Positions 35,224 through 43,812 of a stretch of DNA of 64,000 nt are shown here, piece by piece; the stretch's first letter is position 1, and the number at the start of each line of letters is the position of its first letter. The translations under genes and the position numbers were made by a program. This stretch comes from NORP240 sp965222175 (GTDB lineage Bacteria; Pseudomonadota; Gammaproteobacteria; Pseudomonadales; Pseudohongiellaceae), in contig OZ244938.1 of assembly GCA_965222175.1 (NCBI GenBank), positions 3,472,001-3,536,000 on the forward strand. Direction: 5' to 3'. The notes beneath the pieces were generated by a model. The model did no database searches and was not told the DNA's origin. It worked only from the letters and a program-made list of their open reading frames with translations.

Positions 35224-37224
35224 ATGATCAGACTGCAATCACTGAAACGGACCCCTTCCGCCGGCCCGGTGACATTGACCGGACTGCTGGCGATCCTGCT
35301 CTGTTTCGCCGTTCCATCACTGGCCCAGGATACTGTCGAATGGACAACCCTGGGCAATGATTTTGCGCACACCCGCTACTCCCCGGCCAGGCAGATCACC
35401 GCCGAGAACTTCGAGGATCTGGAAGTGGCCTGGGTCTGGGACGGCGCCAGTTTCCAGGCACAAAGCGGACGCTCGACACCGAGCTACATCAACGGTCGTT
35501 TATACACCGTGGCCGGTGCCCGACGCCATGTCGTCGCCATCGATCCCAAGACCGGTGCAACGATATGGTCCTACCGGGAACCCGATACGGGTCGCTGGGA
35601 ATATTCCATGCGGGCCGACTACGGCAAGGGCGTGGGCTACGGTCAGGTTGACGGACGTGACGTTATCTACATCATTTCACCGGCCTTCTTCCTGACTGCC
35701 CTGGATGCCGAAACCGGGGCACCGCTGGAGGGTTTCGGTCAGCCGGTACCCATTGACGGGTTTCCCGAAACCGGCGTCGTGGACCTGCTTGCGGACCTCG
35801 GCCATCCCTACGACCCCTATGAAGGCATTCCCCTGGAACGCGGCTACATCACTTCGTCTTCACCACCCATCGTGGTCAATGGCGTGGTCGTGGTGGGTAA
35901 TTCCGCGGAACAGGGCTACCACCAGTCACGGATAGAAAACGTTCCCGGTGACATCCTGGGTTACGACGCCGCCACGGGTGAATTTCTCTGGAAATTCAAC
36001 ATACTGCCGAGACCGGGCGAGTACGGCCATGAAACCTGGGAAAACGATTCCTGGCAGTATACCGGGGACATTTCCTCCTGGGCGCCGATTTCTGCCGACC
36101 CGGAACTGGGCATGGTCTACATTCCCACCAACGGGGTAACCATCGACTACTATGGCGGCCACCATCCCGGTGACAACCTGTTCGGCACCAGCCTGATTGC
36201 CCTGGATGTGCGTACCGGCGAACGTAAATGGCATTTCCAGATGGTGCACCACGATATCTGGAATTTCGATACGCCGACGGCGCCCATCCTGCTGGATGTC
36301 AATATCAATGGCAGCATGACGCCCATTGTCGCCCAGGCCACCAAGCAGGGTTTTACCTACGTCTTCAACCGGGAGACCGGCGAGCCCATCTGGCCCATCG
36401 AGGAAAAACCGGTGCCGGCATCCACGGTTCCCGGTGAACAGCTGGCGACAACCCAGCCCTACCCTACCCGGCCGGCACCGTTTGAGTACCAGGGTTCCAG
36501 CGTCGATCTGCTGGCGGATTTCACCCCCGAAATACGTCAGCAGGCCATCAACGCCGTGGCGGACTTCCAGATGGGATCCCTGTTCAATCCGCCGCTGCAG
36601 CGTAACCACCCGTCAGGCAAGCTGGCCGCCCTGATGTGCCCGTCCGGCGCAGTCAACATCACCCACCCACCGGTGGCCGACCCCACCAGCGGCATGATGT
36701 ACATCATTTCCCGCTACAGTTGCGGCTCCCGACAGCTGGTTACCGGCGAGGAAGCGGATACTTACTACGAGGCGCCTACCGGTGTCACGCTGTCGCGCTA
36801 TGCCGCGGCCAGTGGCGGCCCCAGCCCCAGGCATCCCGCCGGCATCCCCCTGTGGAAACCACCGTACAGCCGCATCACCGCAATCGATCTCAATACCGGT
36901 GAACACGCCTGGATGATTCCCGCCGGCTACACCCCGGACCGGGTCAGGAACAACCCGGCCCTGGCCGGCGTGGACATAGGCAATACCGGCTCCGGTGCCG
37001 TGGGACCGATGGTGGTCACCGATACGCTGCTGATTTACGGCAATGTCGCCAGCGATGGCACCGACATGCTGTACGCTATCGACAAGGCGACGGGCCAACA
37101 GGTAGCCGCCATCGAGGCGCCGGCGCGAAGCCGCTACGGCATGAGCTCATGGGTGCACGAAGGCCGGCAATACCTGGTTCTGCAAACCGGCAGCTCACTG
37201 ACTGCCATGGCCCTGCCACAGTAG
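35224..37224 (+). CDS. PQQ-dependent quinoprotein dehydrogenase
   Basis: A 666-residue periplasmic quinoprotein with signal peptide (cleaved near PSLA) and an eight-bladed PQQ-type propeller. Repeats have the W-motif form: LEVAWVWDGAS, VVAIDPKTGATIWSYREP, ILGYDAATGEFLWKFN, LIALDVRTGERKWHFQ, TYVFNRETGEPIWPIEEKPVP, ITAIDLNTGEHAWMIPAG, LYAIDKATGQQVAAIEAP. VHHDIWNFDTPTAPIL is typical of the glucose-dehydrogenase-like branch. There is no N-terminal membrane domain and no haem c domain. GAGGT lies 7 bp before the start. A perfect GATCTCCGGAGATC palindrome at 35071-35084 could be regulatory. Substrate (sugar or alcohol) is unknown. Confidence 0.9.
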   Translation: MIRLQSLKRTPSAGPVTLTGLLAILLCFAVPSLAQDTVEWTTLGNDFAHTRYSPARQITAENFEDLEVAWVWDGASFQAQSGRSTPSYINGRLYTVAGARRHVVAIDPKTGATIWSYREPDTGRWEYSMRADYGKGVGYGQVDGRDVIYIISPAFFLTALDAETGAPLEGFGQPVPIDGFPETGVVDLLADLGHPYDPYEGIPLERGYITSSSPPIVVNGVVVVGNSAEQGYHQSRIENVPGDILGYDAATGEFLWKFNILPRPGEYGHETWENDSWQYTGDISSWAPISADPELGMVYIPTNGVTIDYYGGHHPGDNLFGTSLIALDVRTGERKWHFQMVHHDIWNFDTPTAPILLDVNINGSMTPIVAQATKQGFTYVFNRETGEPIWPIEEKPVPASTVPGEQLATTQPYPTRPAPFEYQGSSVDLLADFTPEIRQQAINAVADFQMGSLFNPPLQRNHPSGKLAALMCPSGAVNITHPPVADPTSGMMYIISRYSCGSRQLVTGEEADTYYEAPTGVTLSRYAAASGGPSPRHPAGIPLWKPPYSRITAIDLNTGEHAWMIPAGYTPDRVRNNPALAGVDIGNTGSGAVGPMVVTDTLLIYGNVASDGTDMLYAIDKATGQQVAAIEAPARSRYGMSSWVHEGRQYLVLQTGSSLTAMALPQ

Positions 37225-37270
37225 CCGGATTCACAGGCCTGGGCCGGCGTACCGCGCCGCATCGCCAGGC

Positions 37271-37307
37271 GGGATGCCCTAGACCGCAAGCCGGCCCAGG
37301 GCATCCC
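37271..37307 (+). terminator. inverted repeat downstream of the quinoprotein gene
   Basis: GGGATGCCCT and AGGGCATCCC form a perfect 10-bp stem with a 17-nt loop, 46 bp after the quinoprotein stop. No U-tract follows, so it is only a candidate terminator or 3' stabiliser. Confidence 0.4.
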
Positions 37308-37332
37308 GTCATTGATCAAGTGAAACCCTGTA

Positions 37333-37353
37333 GGGACACCGGACCGGTGTCCC
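37333..37353 (+). promoter_or_regulatory. perfect hairpin in the leader of the DUF1554-like gene
   Basis: GGGACACCGG, one A, CCGGTGTCCC: a perfect 21-bp palindrome, ending 14 bp before the AAGGAG ribosome site of the next gene. It could be a 5' leader stabiliser, an attenuator or an operator. Confidence 0.4.
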
Positions 37354-37383
37354 TGACTATAAAAACCAAGGAGTTATAACAAC

Positions 37384-38043
37384 ATGAAGAAGTCTGCATT
37401 ATTGATGTCCGCGGCGGCGCTGGCGGTTGCCGGGACTTTCACCACCCTTAATTCCCAGGAAAACGAGATGAGTTTTTTCATCACCAGCGTCGGCTCCGGA
37501 AACGGTGCCAACCTGGGCGGCCTGGCAGGGGCTGATGCCCATTGCCAGCGACTGGCAGAAGCCGCGGGTTCCCAGGGCAAGACCTGGCGTGCCTACCTGA
37601 GCGCACACGCCAGCGGCAATCAGCCAGCGGTCAACGCCCGGGATCGGATCGGCTTCGGTCCCTGGTACAACGCCAACGGCGTGATGGTGGCCGAGAATCT
37701 CAACCAGCTGCACAGTGAGCGGATGAATCTCGGCAAGCAGACCTCGCTTACCGAAAATGGCGACGTCGTCAATGGCCGCGGTGATTCGCCGAATCGCCAC
37801 GATATTCTGACCGGCTCAAGCCTCGATGGTCGCACTATCGACGATGGCCAGAATCACACCTGTAACAACTGGACCAGCAATGCTGACGGTCAGGGCACCG
37901 CCCAGGTCGGTCACCACGATCGTCAGGGCGGCGGGGCCAACCCCAATTCCTGGAACAGTGCTCACGGCTCCCGTGGCTGCAGCCAGGCCAACCTGGTGGC
38001 CACCGGCGGCAACGGCTACTACTATTGTTTCGCCATCGATTGA
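37384..38043 (+). CDS. exported DUF1554-like (C-type-lectin-like) protein
   Basis: A 219-residue protein with a signal peptide (MKKSALLMSAAALAVAGTF). The mature part begins MSFFITSVGSGNGANLGGLAGADAHCQ, followed by KTWRAYLSAHA, the pattern of DUF1554/collagen-XV-endostatin-like domains with a C-type lectin-like fold; the C-terminal half has paired cysteines (HTCNNWTSN, GCSQANL, YYYCFAID) likely to be disulfide bonded. AAGGAG lies 10 bp before the ATG. Probably a periplasmic or surface binding protein; the ligand is unknown. Confidence 0.78.
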   Translation: MKKSALLMSAAALAVAGTFTTLNSQENEMSFFITSVGSGNGANLGGLAGADAHCQRLAEAAGSQGKTWRAYLSAHASGNQPAVNARDRIGFGPWYNANGVMVAENLNQLHSERMNLGKQTSLTENGDVVNGRGDSPNRHDILTGSSLDGRTIDDGQNHTCNNWTSNADGQGTAQVGHHDRQGGGANPNSWNSAHGSRGCSQANLVATGGNGYYYCFAID

Positions 38044-38309
38044 TCGTCAGGCACAGCCTGAACTGGCCCGGCCGGTAGTTTGCACCGGCCTGAACCGGTG
38101 CCGGCAGGCAGGAATTCCATCCTGGCTGCGGCACGGGTTTTTTATCGCCTGACCATTCTGTCCGCCCTCACCCGGTAACCGCTGCGCCGGTTCAACCGGG
38201 TTCACAATCCGCTTTCCACTGATCCTGCCGCTCAGGGATAACCGGCACTACATTCCCGGGTGGCAAATGGGTTATGCTTTCGCCGTCATTCGCTGGAGGC
38301 AACACCACC

Positions 38310-38930
38310 ATGAAACTCTATGGATTCAGCCAGTCCCGGTCTTTCCGTGCCCTGTGGGCGCTGGAGGAATCCGGCCTTGACTACGAATATATCCCGGTCA
38401 ACTTCGGCAGCGAGGAAGACCCCCATGGCAACCGCAGTCCCGAGTACCTGGCTCTCAATCCCCAGGGTAAAGTCCCCACGCTGATCGATGGTGGCCTGAC
38501 CCTTACGGAAAGCGGCGCCATGCTGAATCACATCGCCCGTAAGGCACCGGCCAGCAAGCTGATTCCGGCACAAAATGAAGAGCTCCTGGCCCGTTACGAC
38601 CAGGTACTTTTTTTCGTGCTTTCGGACCTGGAGCAGCCGCTGTGGACCAATGGCAAACACCGCTTTGCGTTACCGGAAGAGCAACGCATTCCCCAAATGC
38701 TGGAGACGGCCACCTGGGAGTTCGCCAAGGCCCAGCGTGCCCTGCATCATTACCTTGACGGACGTCCATTTATCGTCGGCGAGTCCTTCACCGCCGCCGA
38801 CATTCTGCTGGCCCACACCATCAACTGGGCGGACCGCTTCAAGTTCGACGTCGATGCGGACCTGCTTGCCTATCGAGACAGCCACTATCAGCGACCGGCC
38901 GCCTTGAAAGCCGTCGACATCATTTCCTGA
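38310..38930 (+). CDS. glutathione S-transferase
   Basis: A 206-residue cytosolic GST: thioredoxin-like N-terminal domain (MKLYGFSQSRSFRALWALEESGLDYEYI), the conserved cis-Pro and glutathione-binding segment GKVPTLIDGGLTLTESGAMLNHI, and a helical C-terminal domain (GESFTAADILLAHTINWAD with the capping-box Asp). Ser in SQSRS is at the catalytic position of bacterial GSTs. The ATG at 38310 begins the domain; an ATG 36 bp upstream adds unrelated residues. It is 10 bp before the S41-like gene on the same strand, so they are likely cotranscribed. Confidence 0.92.
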   Translation: MKLYGFSQSRSFRALWALEESGLDYEYIPVNFGSEEDPHGNRSPEYLALNPQGKVPTLIDGGLTLTESGAMLNHIARKAPASKLIPAQNEELLARYDQVLFFVLSDLEQPLWTNGKHRFALPEEQRIPQMLETATWEFAKAQRALHHYLDGRPFIVGESFTAADILLAHTINWADRFKFDVDADLLAYRDSHYQRPAALKAVDIIS

Positions 38931-38940
38931 GGTGCTGAAA

Positions 38941-39996
38941 ATGTCTGGCTGTTTTGCCCGTAGACCCTGGTTGATCATGGCAGGCCTGCTGCTGCAGGGC
39001 TGGGTTTCCGTTGCTGAAAACAGCGAAGCCGCCCAGATTATCGAACCCGCCAGCCAGGCCTACGCATTGCTGCAGCCGTTTCACGTGTACGGCAACGGCA
39101 GGCGCCAGGCTATTTATCATCCGGGGATGCTTACTACGGCGGTAGCCGACGGATTTCGCATCAGCGCCGTGCTGGACGGCTACCCGGCCCACCAGGCAGG
39201 GCTGCGCCGCGGTGACCTGCTGATAGAGGTGGACGGCCAGCCGTTTCATCCGCGGGACAGCTTCAAGGTACCGGCGGGAAACACCGCGACTGCTGCCGTT
39301 GCCAGGACAGTACAGCTTCAGTTTCAACGCAACGGTGAACGCCAGACCACGACCCTGGAAGTAGTCCGGGAGAATCTTTACGACACCTTTCGAACCGCCA
39401 CGCTGAACAGTGCCCAACAGTTCAGCAACGGTAACAAGGTGATCGGTTATATCAGGCTGTGGTCACTGGATCGCACCGCCGGCGGGTTGCAGGCTTACCG
39501 GCAGCTGCTGGCATCGCTGGCGCATTGTGACGGTCTCATCGTTGATGTGCGTGACAGCTATGGATTCATCAATGCGCAGCACCTGGATCTGTTCTTTCCC
39601 AATCGCAGTCGCTACTTTCAGGTCGATGGCGGGCACGCCGACCTGTGGCAGTCACGGCAGCCGGCACCGCAGGCAGATGACTACTACGACCGTGCCGTGG
39701 TGGTGATGCAGAACTCCGGTACCCGGGGTGGCATGGAGTTGTTTGCCTATCAACTGGCCAAACTGCAGCGAATTGTCAGCGTCGGCCAGGCAACTGCCGG
39801 TAAAGCAGGACAGGTGACAGTTAACGAGGATGGCGCGCTGCTGTATCTGCCCGCGCCTGCTTTAACCGTGGACGGCATCAGGCTGGAAGCCACGGGGTTT
39901 GCCCCGGAACAGCCGGTAGTCTACCCGCTGAATGAATCCGCACCCAACGATCCCCAGTTCGAGGCGGCCATGATGACGCTGATGCAGATAATGTAG
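38941..39996 (+). CDS. S41-like PDZ protein lacking the catalytic Ser
   Basis: A 351-residue exported protein: signal peptide (IMAGLLLQGWVSVAE), PDZ domain near residues 65-142 (GYPAHQAGLRRGDLLIEVDGQ), and a tail-specific-protease (S41) domain (GYIRLWSL, CDGLIVDVRDSYG, VVVMQNSGTRGGMELFAY, VGQATAGKAGQV). In active S41 enzymes the nucleophile is a Ser in a TxSASE-like motif 25 residues before the catalytic Lys. Here that position is Gly263, while Lys288 is kept at the exact spacing, so the protein is probably not a classic protease. GAGGT lies 7 bp before the ATG. It precedes the CYTH gene by 12 bp. Confidence 0.8.
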   Translation: MSGCFARRPWLIMAGLLLQGWVSVAENSEAAQIIEPASQAYALLQPFHVYGNGRRQAIYHPGMLTTAVADGFRISAVLDGYPAHQAGLRRGDLLIEVDGQPFHPRDSFKVPAGNTATAAVARTVQLQFQRNGERQTTTLEVVRENLYDTFRTATLNSAQQFSNGNKVIGYIRLWSLDRTAGGLQAYRQLLASLAHCDGLIVDVRDSYGFINAQHLDLFFPNRSRYFQVDGGHADLWQSRQPAPQADDYYDRAVVVMQNSGTRGGMELFAYQLAKLQRIVSVGQATAGKAGQVTVNEDGALLYLPAPALTVDGIRLEATGFAPEQPVVYPLNESAPNDPQFEAAMMTLMQIM

Positions 39997-40008
39997 CTGG
40001 AATTACCG

Positions 40009-40473
40009 ATGGCGATCGAAATTGAACGAAAGTTTCTTATCCGGCTGGACCGGTTACCACCCTTGACAAACGGGCTTGCCATCCAGCAGGCCTATGTGCC
40101 CACGGCCAACGGCACCACGGTGCGAATCCGCGTCGCCGGCGACCAGGCATACATGGGGATAAAAACTCCGGCGATCAGATTCAGTCGCCGGGAGTACGAA
40201 TACCCCATTCCCATGGATGATGCCCTGGAGATGCTGGAAGAAGTCTGTCACCTGGCCCGCATAGAGAAACAGCGATTCCTCATCACCCAGGATGACCTGA
40301 CCTGGGAAATCGATGTGTTCGGCGGTGAGAACAGCGGGCTTATCATTGCCGAGATCGAACTGGATTCAGAAAACCGGGAACTGGATCTGCCCGACTGGGT
40401 GGAGGCCGAGGTGACTTTCGATCCCCGGTACAGCAATCACAGCCTGTCGCTGGCGCCATTCAATACCTGGTAG
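40009..40473 (+). CDS. CYTH-domain triphosphatase-like protein
   Basis: A 154-residue single-domain CYTH protein. It starts with the hallmark ExExK motif (MAIEIERKFLI), followed by basic and acidic strands of the triphosphate tunnel (TVRIRVAGDQAYMGIK, REYEYPIP, IEKQRFLI, WEIDVF, IIAEIELDSEN). Bacterial relatives hydrolyse inorganic tripolyphosphate or related triphosphates with a divalent metal. It is the last gene of the GST/S41-like/CYTH group and ends 23 bp from the convergent YiiX-type gene. Confidence 0.93.
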   Translation: MAIEIERKFLIRLDRLPPLTNGLAIQQAYVPTANGTTVRIRVAGDQAYMGIKTPAIRFSRREYEYPIPMDDALEMLEEVCHLARIEKQRFLITQDDLTWEIDVFGGENSGLIIAEIELDSENRELDLPDWVEAEVTFDPRYSNHSLSLAPFNTW

Positions 40474-40496
40474 ACAACTCCTGGTTGTGGGTCGCA

Positions 40497-41264
40497 CTAT
40501 TCCTGCTGTGCGGGCTTTCCGGAATCAATTGCCGGGACAGTCCATTGCAGGGTCCGGTAGTCAAATCCTTTTTCAATACTGGGCTTGATGATCTGAAAGT
40601 ACGGAGACACGTCGAAGTCCCTGGGCGTGTAGTGGGTAAAATGGGATCGGTAAAAAGTCGGTACTTCACCGTCGTCGAATTCCTCACCCTTGCGCGGGAG
40701 AATGGGATAGTCGATAAACTGGAATGACTGGGCTATCAAGGTCGAACAGATAGCCCGGGTTGGCTCACCACTGCCAATGGCCAGCATGTGGCGACGATAG
40801 CGATTGGGCACGGCGGGCCTCTGAATGAGAAAGCGCGCCAGGTCGAAGATATTCTTCAGGTCATACTGGTAACCCAGCTTGCTGCGGGCGAATTCGATTA
40901 CCCGCCTGTTTTCCTCTTCACTCACCCCGACCGGGCGACAGATCCTGATATTGAATTCCGTGTACTTTGAAATGGGGACCAGGTGTACCCCGTTCTTCAG
41001 ATCTGCTTCCAGTAGTACGTTATCATCGGGCTGATCATTGCCGCTACCAACATGCAGGCAGGCATGGGACCAGGATGACTGTGTCAGATACTGGATCGCG
41101 ATGCTTATCCTGGTATTGCCCTCAACCAGCAGAATATCCCCGGGCCGGATAACGGAAGCCACGGTATCCGCCGGTACAACATCGAATTTCTGGTAACCGG
41201 GCAGGGTTTTGGTCAGGTAGTTCGCCAGTCGTTTCCCAATGGCGGAACGTATCCAGTTGAACAT
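40497..41264 (-). CDS. YiiX/YebB-like permuted papain-fold hydrolase
   Basis: A 255-residue protein of the permuted NlpC/P60-papain group (YiiX_YebB-like). The order of catalytic motifs is reversed: the His is in SWSHACLHVG near residue 67, following the RPGDILLVEG strand, and the Cys is in ICSTLIAQSF near residue 172, following KLGYQYDLKNIFDLA. No signal peptide or lipobox is seen, so it is probably cytoplasmic or membrane associated. AGGAG lies before the ATG. The substrate may be a lipid or peptide amide; it is unknown. Confidence 0.85.
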   Translation of the reverse strand: MFNWIRSAIGKRLANYLTKTLPGYQKFDVVPADTVASVIRPGDILLVEGNTRISIAIQYLTQSSWSHACLHVGSGNDQPDDNVLLEADLKNGVHLVPISKYTEFNIRICRPVGVSEEENRRVIEFARSKLGYQYDLKNIFDLARFLIQRPAVPNRYRRHMLAIGSGEPTRAICSTLIAQSFQFIDYPILPRKGEEFDDGEVPTFYRSHFTHYTPRDFDVSPYFQIIKPSIEKGFDYRTLQWTVPAIDSGKPAQQE

Positions 41265-41472
41265 TCGTAACTCCTCTGGCTGTTCCTCTGCCAGCTTGTT
41301 GATTCAATCGAGAACCCAACCCGTTTCCAGTGGATCGTAGTTGTCTTCGGCGTCTGGTTATACTAGCCTCCTTTCTGAATATTCCGCAATTTCCGACGGC
41401 CGCCGGGTTCGTCCGCGCCGGAGCGACGGGATTCAGGCAAGGGTTGTTACGATCTGGTAGAGGAGCGATGGC

Positions 41473-42903
41473 ATGCAGTCATACAACAGTTTTTATATCG
41501 ACGGCAAATGGGTTACTCCGGAAGGCCGGGACACCCGCGAGATTGTCAATCCCGCTACCGAAGAGGCGTTCGCCACGGTTTCCATGGGTACGGCGGAAGA
41601 TGTCGACATGGCGGCGAAAGCGGCCCGGGCTGCCTTTCCGGCCTGGTCCCGGTCAAGCCGGGAGGAAAGACTGGCGGTGCTCGAAAAAATTATCGGCGGC
41701 ATGAAAGCACGCAGTGCCGACCTGGCCAGCGCCATCTCCAGGGAAATGGGCGCGCCCATGAGCCTGGCCAGTACTGCCCAGGTGGGCTCCGGCATGGCCC
41801 ATTTCGCCAGCGCCATGGCTATTCTCAAGGACTACCGGTTCGAAGAGGCACGGGGCACCACCCACGTGGTCAAGGAGCCGGCCGGCGTCTGCGGCTTCAT
41901 CACGCCCTGGAACTGGCCACTTAACCAGATCGCCTGCAAGGTCGCCCCGGCCATAGCCGCCGGCTGCACGATGGTGCTCAAGCCCAGCGAGGAAGCACCT
42001 GTCAGCGCCTATCTGCTGACTGAAATTATCGCCGAGGCCGGCCTGCCTGCCGGCGTGTTCAACCTGGTGAACGGTGACGGACCCGGTGTTGGCGCGGCAA
42101 TTTCCGCTCACCCGGAATTCGACCTCGTGTCCTTTACCGGCTCCACCAGAGCCGGTCGCGAGGTGGCCCGGGCCGCGGCGGATTCCATCAAGCGGGTCAC
42201 CCAGGAACTGGGGGGGAAATCGGCCAACATCATCCTCGACGACGTGGCGGACTTTGCCAGGGCAGTGAAAGGCGGCTGTATCAGCTGCTTCAACAACACC
42301 GGCCAGTCCTGCAATGCGCCTACCCGCATGCTGGTTCCCAGGTCACGCATGGCGGAGGCCATCGAGGTTGCCAGGTCAGTGGCGGCGAAGACCACGGCAG
42401 GTGATCCCAACGACGAAACTACCCGTATCGGTCCGGTCGTCAATGAAAACCAGTTCAACAGGATCCAGGGTTTGATCCAGCGCGGAATCGATGAAGGCGC
42501 GGAACTGGTTGCCGGCGGTCCCGGTCGCCCCGACGGCCTGAACAGGGGGTTCTATGTCAAACCGACGGTGTTCGCCAATGTCTCGAACGACATGACCATT
42601 GCCCGTGAAGAAATTTTTGGCCCGGTACTGACAATCATCCCCTACGACGACGATGAAGATGCCGTCAGCATTGCCAACGACACCGATTATGGACTGTCCG
42701 GTTATGTATCGGGAGAACCGGTCCACGCCCAGGAGATTGCCAAGCGGCTGCGCACCGGCATGGTCCACATCAACGGCGCCGGGCCGGACTTCAATGCGCC
42801 GTTCGGCGGTTACAAGAAGTCCGGCAATGGTCGCGAATGGGGCCTGGAAGGTTTCGAGGAATTCCTGGAAATCAAATCCATCCTGGGCTATGACGCTGCC
42901 TGA
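41473..42903 (+). CDS. aldehyde dehydrogenase family protein
   Basis: A 476-residue NAD(P)+-dependent aldehyde dehydrogenase. Catalytic residues are in the expected order: Asn in FITPWNWPLN, the general-base Glu in TQELGGKS, and the nucleophilic Cys in NNTGQSCNAPTR; VSFTGSTRAGREV is the cofactor loop and EEIFGPVLTIIPY the C-terminal signature. GAGGAG lies 7 bp before the ATG. It is convergent with the polyamine operon, so an amino-aldehyde from polyamine breakdown is a possible substrate, but its own transcript is separate. Confidence 0.95.
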   Translation: MQSYNSFYIDGKWVTPEGRDTREIVNPATEEAFATVSMGTAEDVDMAAKAARAAFPAWSRSSREERLAVLEKIIGGMKARSADLASAISREMGAPMSLASTAQVGSGMAHFASAMAILKDYRFEEARGTTHVVKEPAGVCGFITPWNWPLNQIACKVAPAIAAGCTMVLKPSEEAPVSAYLLTEIIAEAGLPAGVFNLVNGDGPGVGAAISAHPEFDLVSFTGSTRAGREVARAAADSIKRVTQELGGKSANIILDDVADFARAVKGGCISCFNNTGQSCNAPTRMLVPRSRMAEAIEVARSVAAKTTAGDPNDETTRIGPVVNENQFNRIQGLIQRGIDEGAELVAGGPGRPDGLNRGFYVKPTVFANVSNDMTIAREEIFGPVLTIIPYDDDEDAVSIANDTDYGLSGYVSGEPVHAQEIAKRLRTGMVHINGAGPDFNAPFGGYKKSGNGREWGLEGFEEFLEIKSILGYDAA

Positions 42904-42920
42904 GATTTGAAGCACCGGGT

Positions 42921-43808
42921 TTATCGGCGGTGCAGTGCATAGTTGAGAATCCTGTAGCAGAGTTTCGCTGCCAGGAAATCACAGGCGTGCAATTCCTTCC
43001 GGGGAGCCAGTTCCACGACGTCGGCACCCACGAGAGTGGCCACGCCGGCCGCCGATCGAATGATATCCATGGCGTCATCCCAGAAAAATCCGCCAGGCTC
43101 AGGCGTTCCGGTTGCCGCCATCAGGCTGGCGTCAAAGCCGTCAAGATCAAAAGTCAGGTACACGGGACGACCTCGCAGTGGCGCGACAATCGCTTCCGGA
43201 TCCCAGTGCTTGCGATCCCGTGCCCAGTGAATGGTGATCCGGTCCCGATTGGCTTCAAGAAAGGGAATTTCACCGGCTGAAATATTTCTGATGCCAACCG
43301 ACACCAGCGTCGAGATCGGCAGGTCGAGACAGCGCCGCAGGGCCGCCGCATGGGAAAAATGCTCGCCACCGTAGCCATCGCGCAAATCCGCGTGGGCGTC
43401 AAAATGCAGCACAGCCAGGTCCGGGAAGCGGTCGACGAAAGGCCGGATAGCGCCGGCGCTCAGGGAGTGTTCGCCGCCCAGCACCAGGGGAAACCGGCCG
43501 TCGTCAAGCAATGCCGACACCGTGCCTTCCAACTGATCGAGAGCCGCAGCCACCGGTGTGGCAATGGGCTCCGCCTTCAGTGTCGCCACGCCGTAATCGT
43601 GGACCACCTCGCGCCAGAATTCGTCGTCAAACAGTTCAACCTGGTGGGATGCTTCAAGGATAGCCGCCGGTCCCCGGGACGTACCACTGCCGTAGGAAAC
43701 CGTGGCTTCCAGCCCGAAAGGCACGATCACCGCCCGGGCCTGACCGACAGCGACGGCATCCGCGGCATCCAGCCCCAGGAATGCCTGTTCAGGGTGCAGG
43801 TACTCCAT
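42921..43808 (-). CDS. speB: agmatinase / ureohydrolase
   Basis: A 295-residue ureohydrolase with the binuclear manganese motifs LGGEHSLS, FDAHADLRD and the DLDGFDAS segment, and the terminal ELAPRKELHA motif. Members hydrolyse agmatine, guanidinobutyrate or related guanidines. The ATG at 43808 lies 4 bp after the stop of the deoxyhypusine-synthase-like gene, so it is the third gene of a tight polyamine operon; agmatinase activity, giving putrescine and urea, is the simplest reading. No arginine decarboxylase is nearby to supply agmatine. Confidence 0.9.
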   Translation of the reverse strand: MEYLHPEQAFLGLDAADAVAVGQARAVIVPFGLEATVSYGSGTSRGPAAILEASHQVELFDDEFWREVVHDYGVATLKAEPIATPVAAALDQLEGTVSALLDDGRFPLVLGGEHSLSAGAIRPFVDRFPDLAVLHFDAHADLRDGYGGEHFSHAAALRRCLDLPISTLVSVGIRNISAGEIPFLEANRDRITIHWARDRKHWDPEAIVAPLRGRPVYLTFDLDGFDASLMAATGTPEPGGFFWDDAMDIIRSAAGVATLVGADVVELAPRKELHACDFLAAKLCYRILNYALHRR

Positions 43809-43812
43809 GGCC

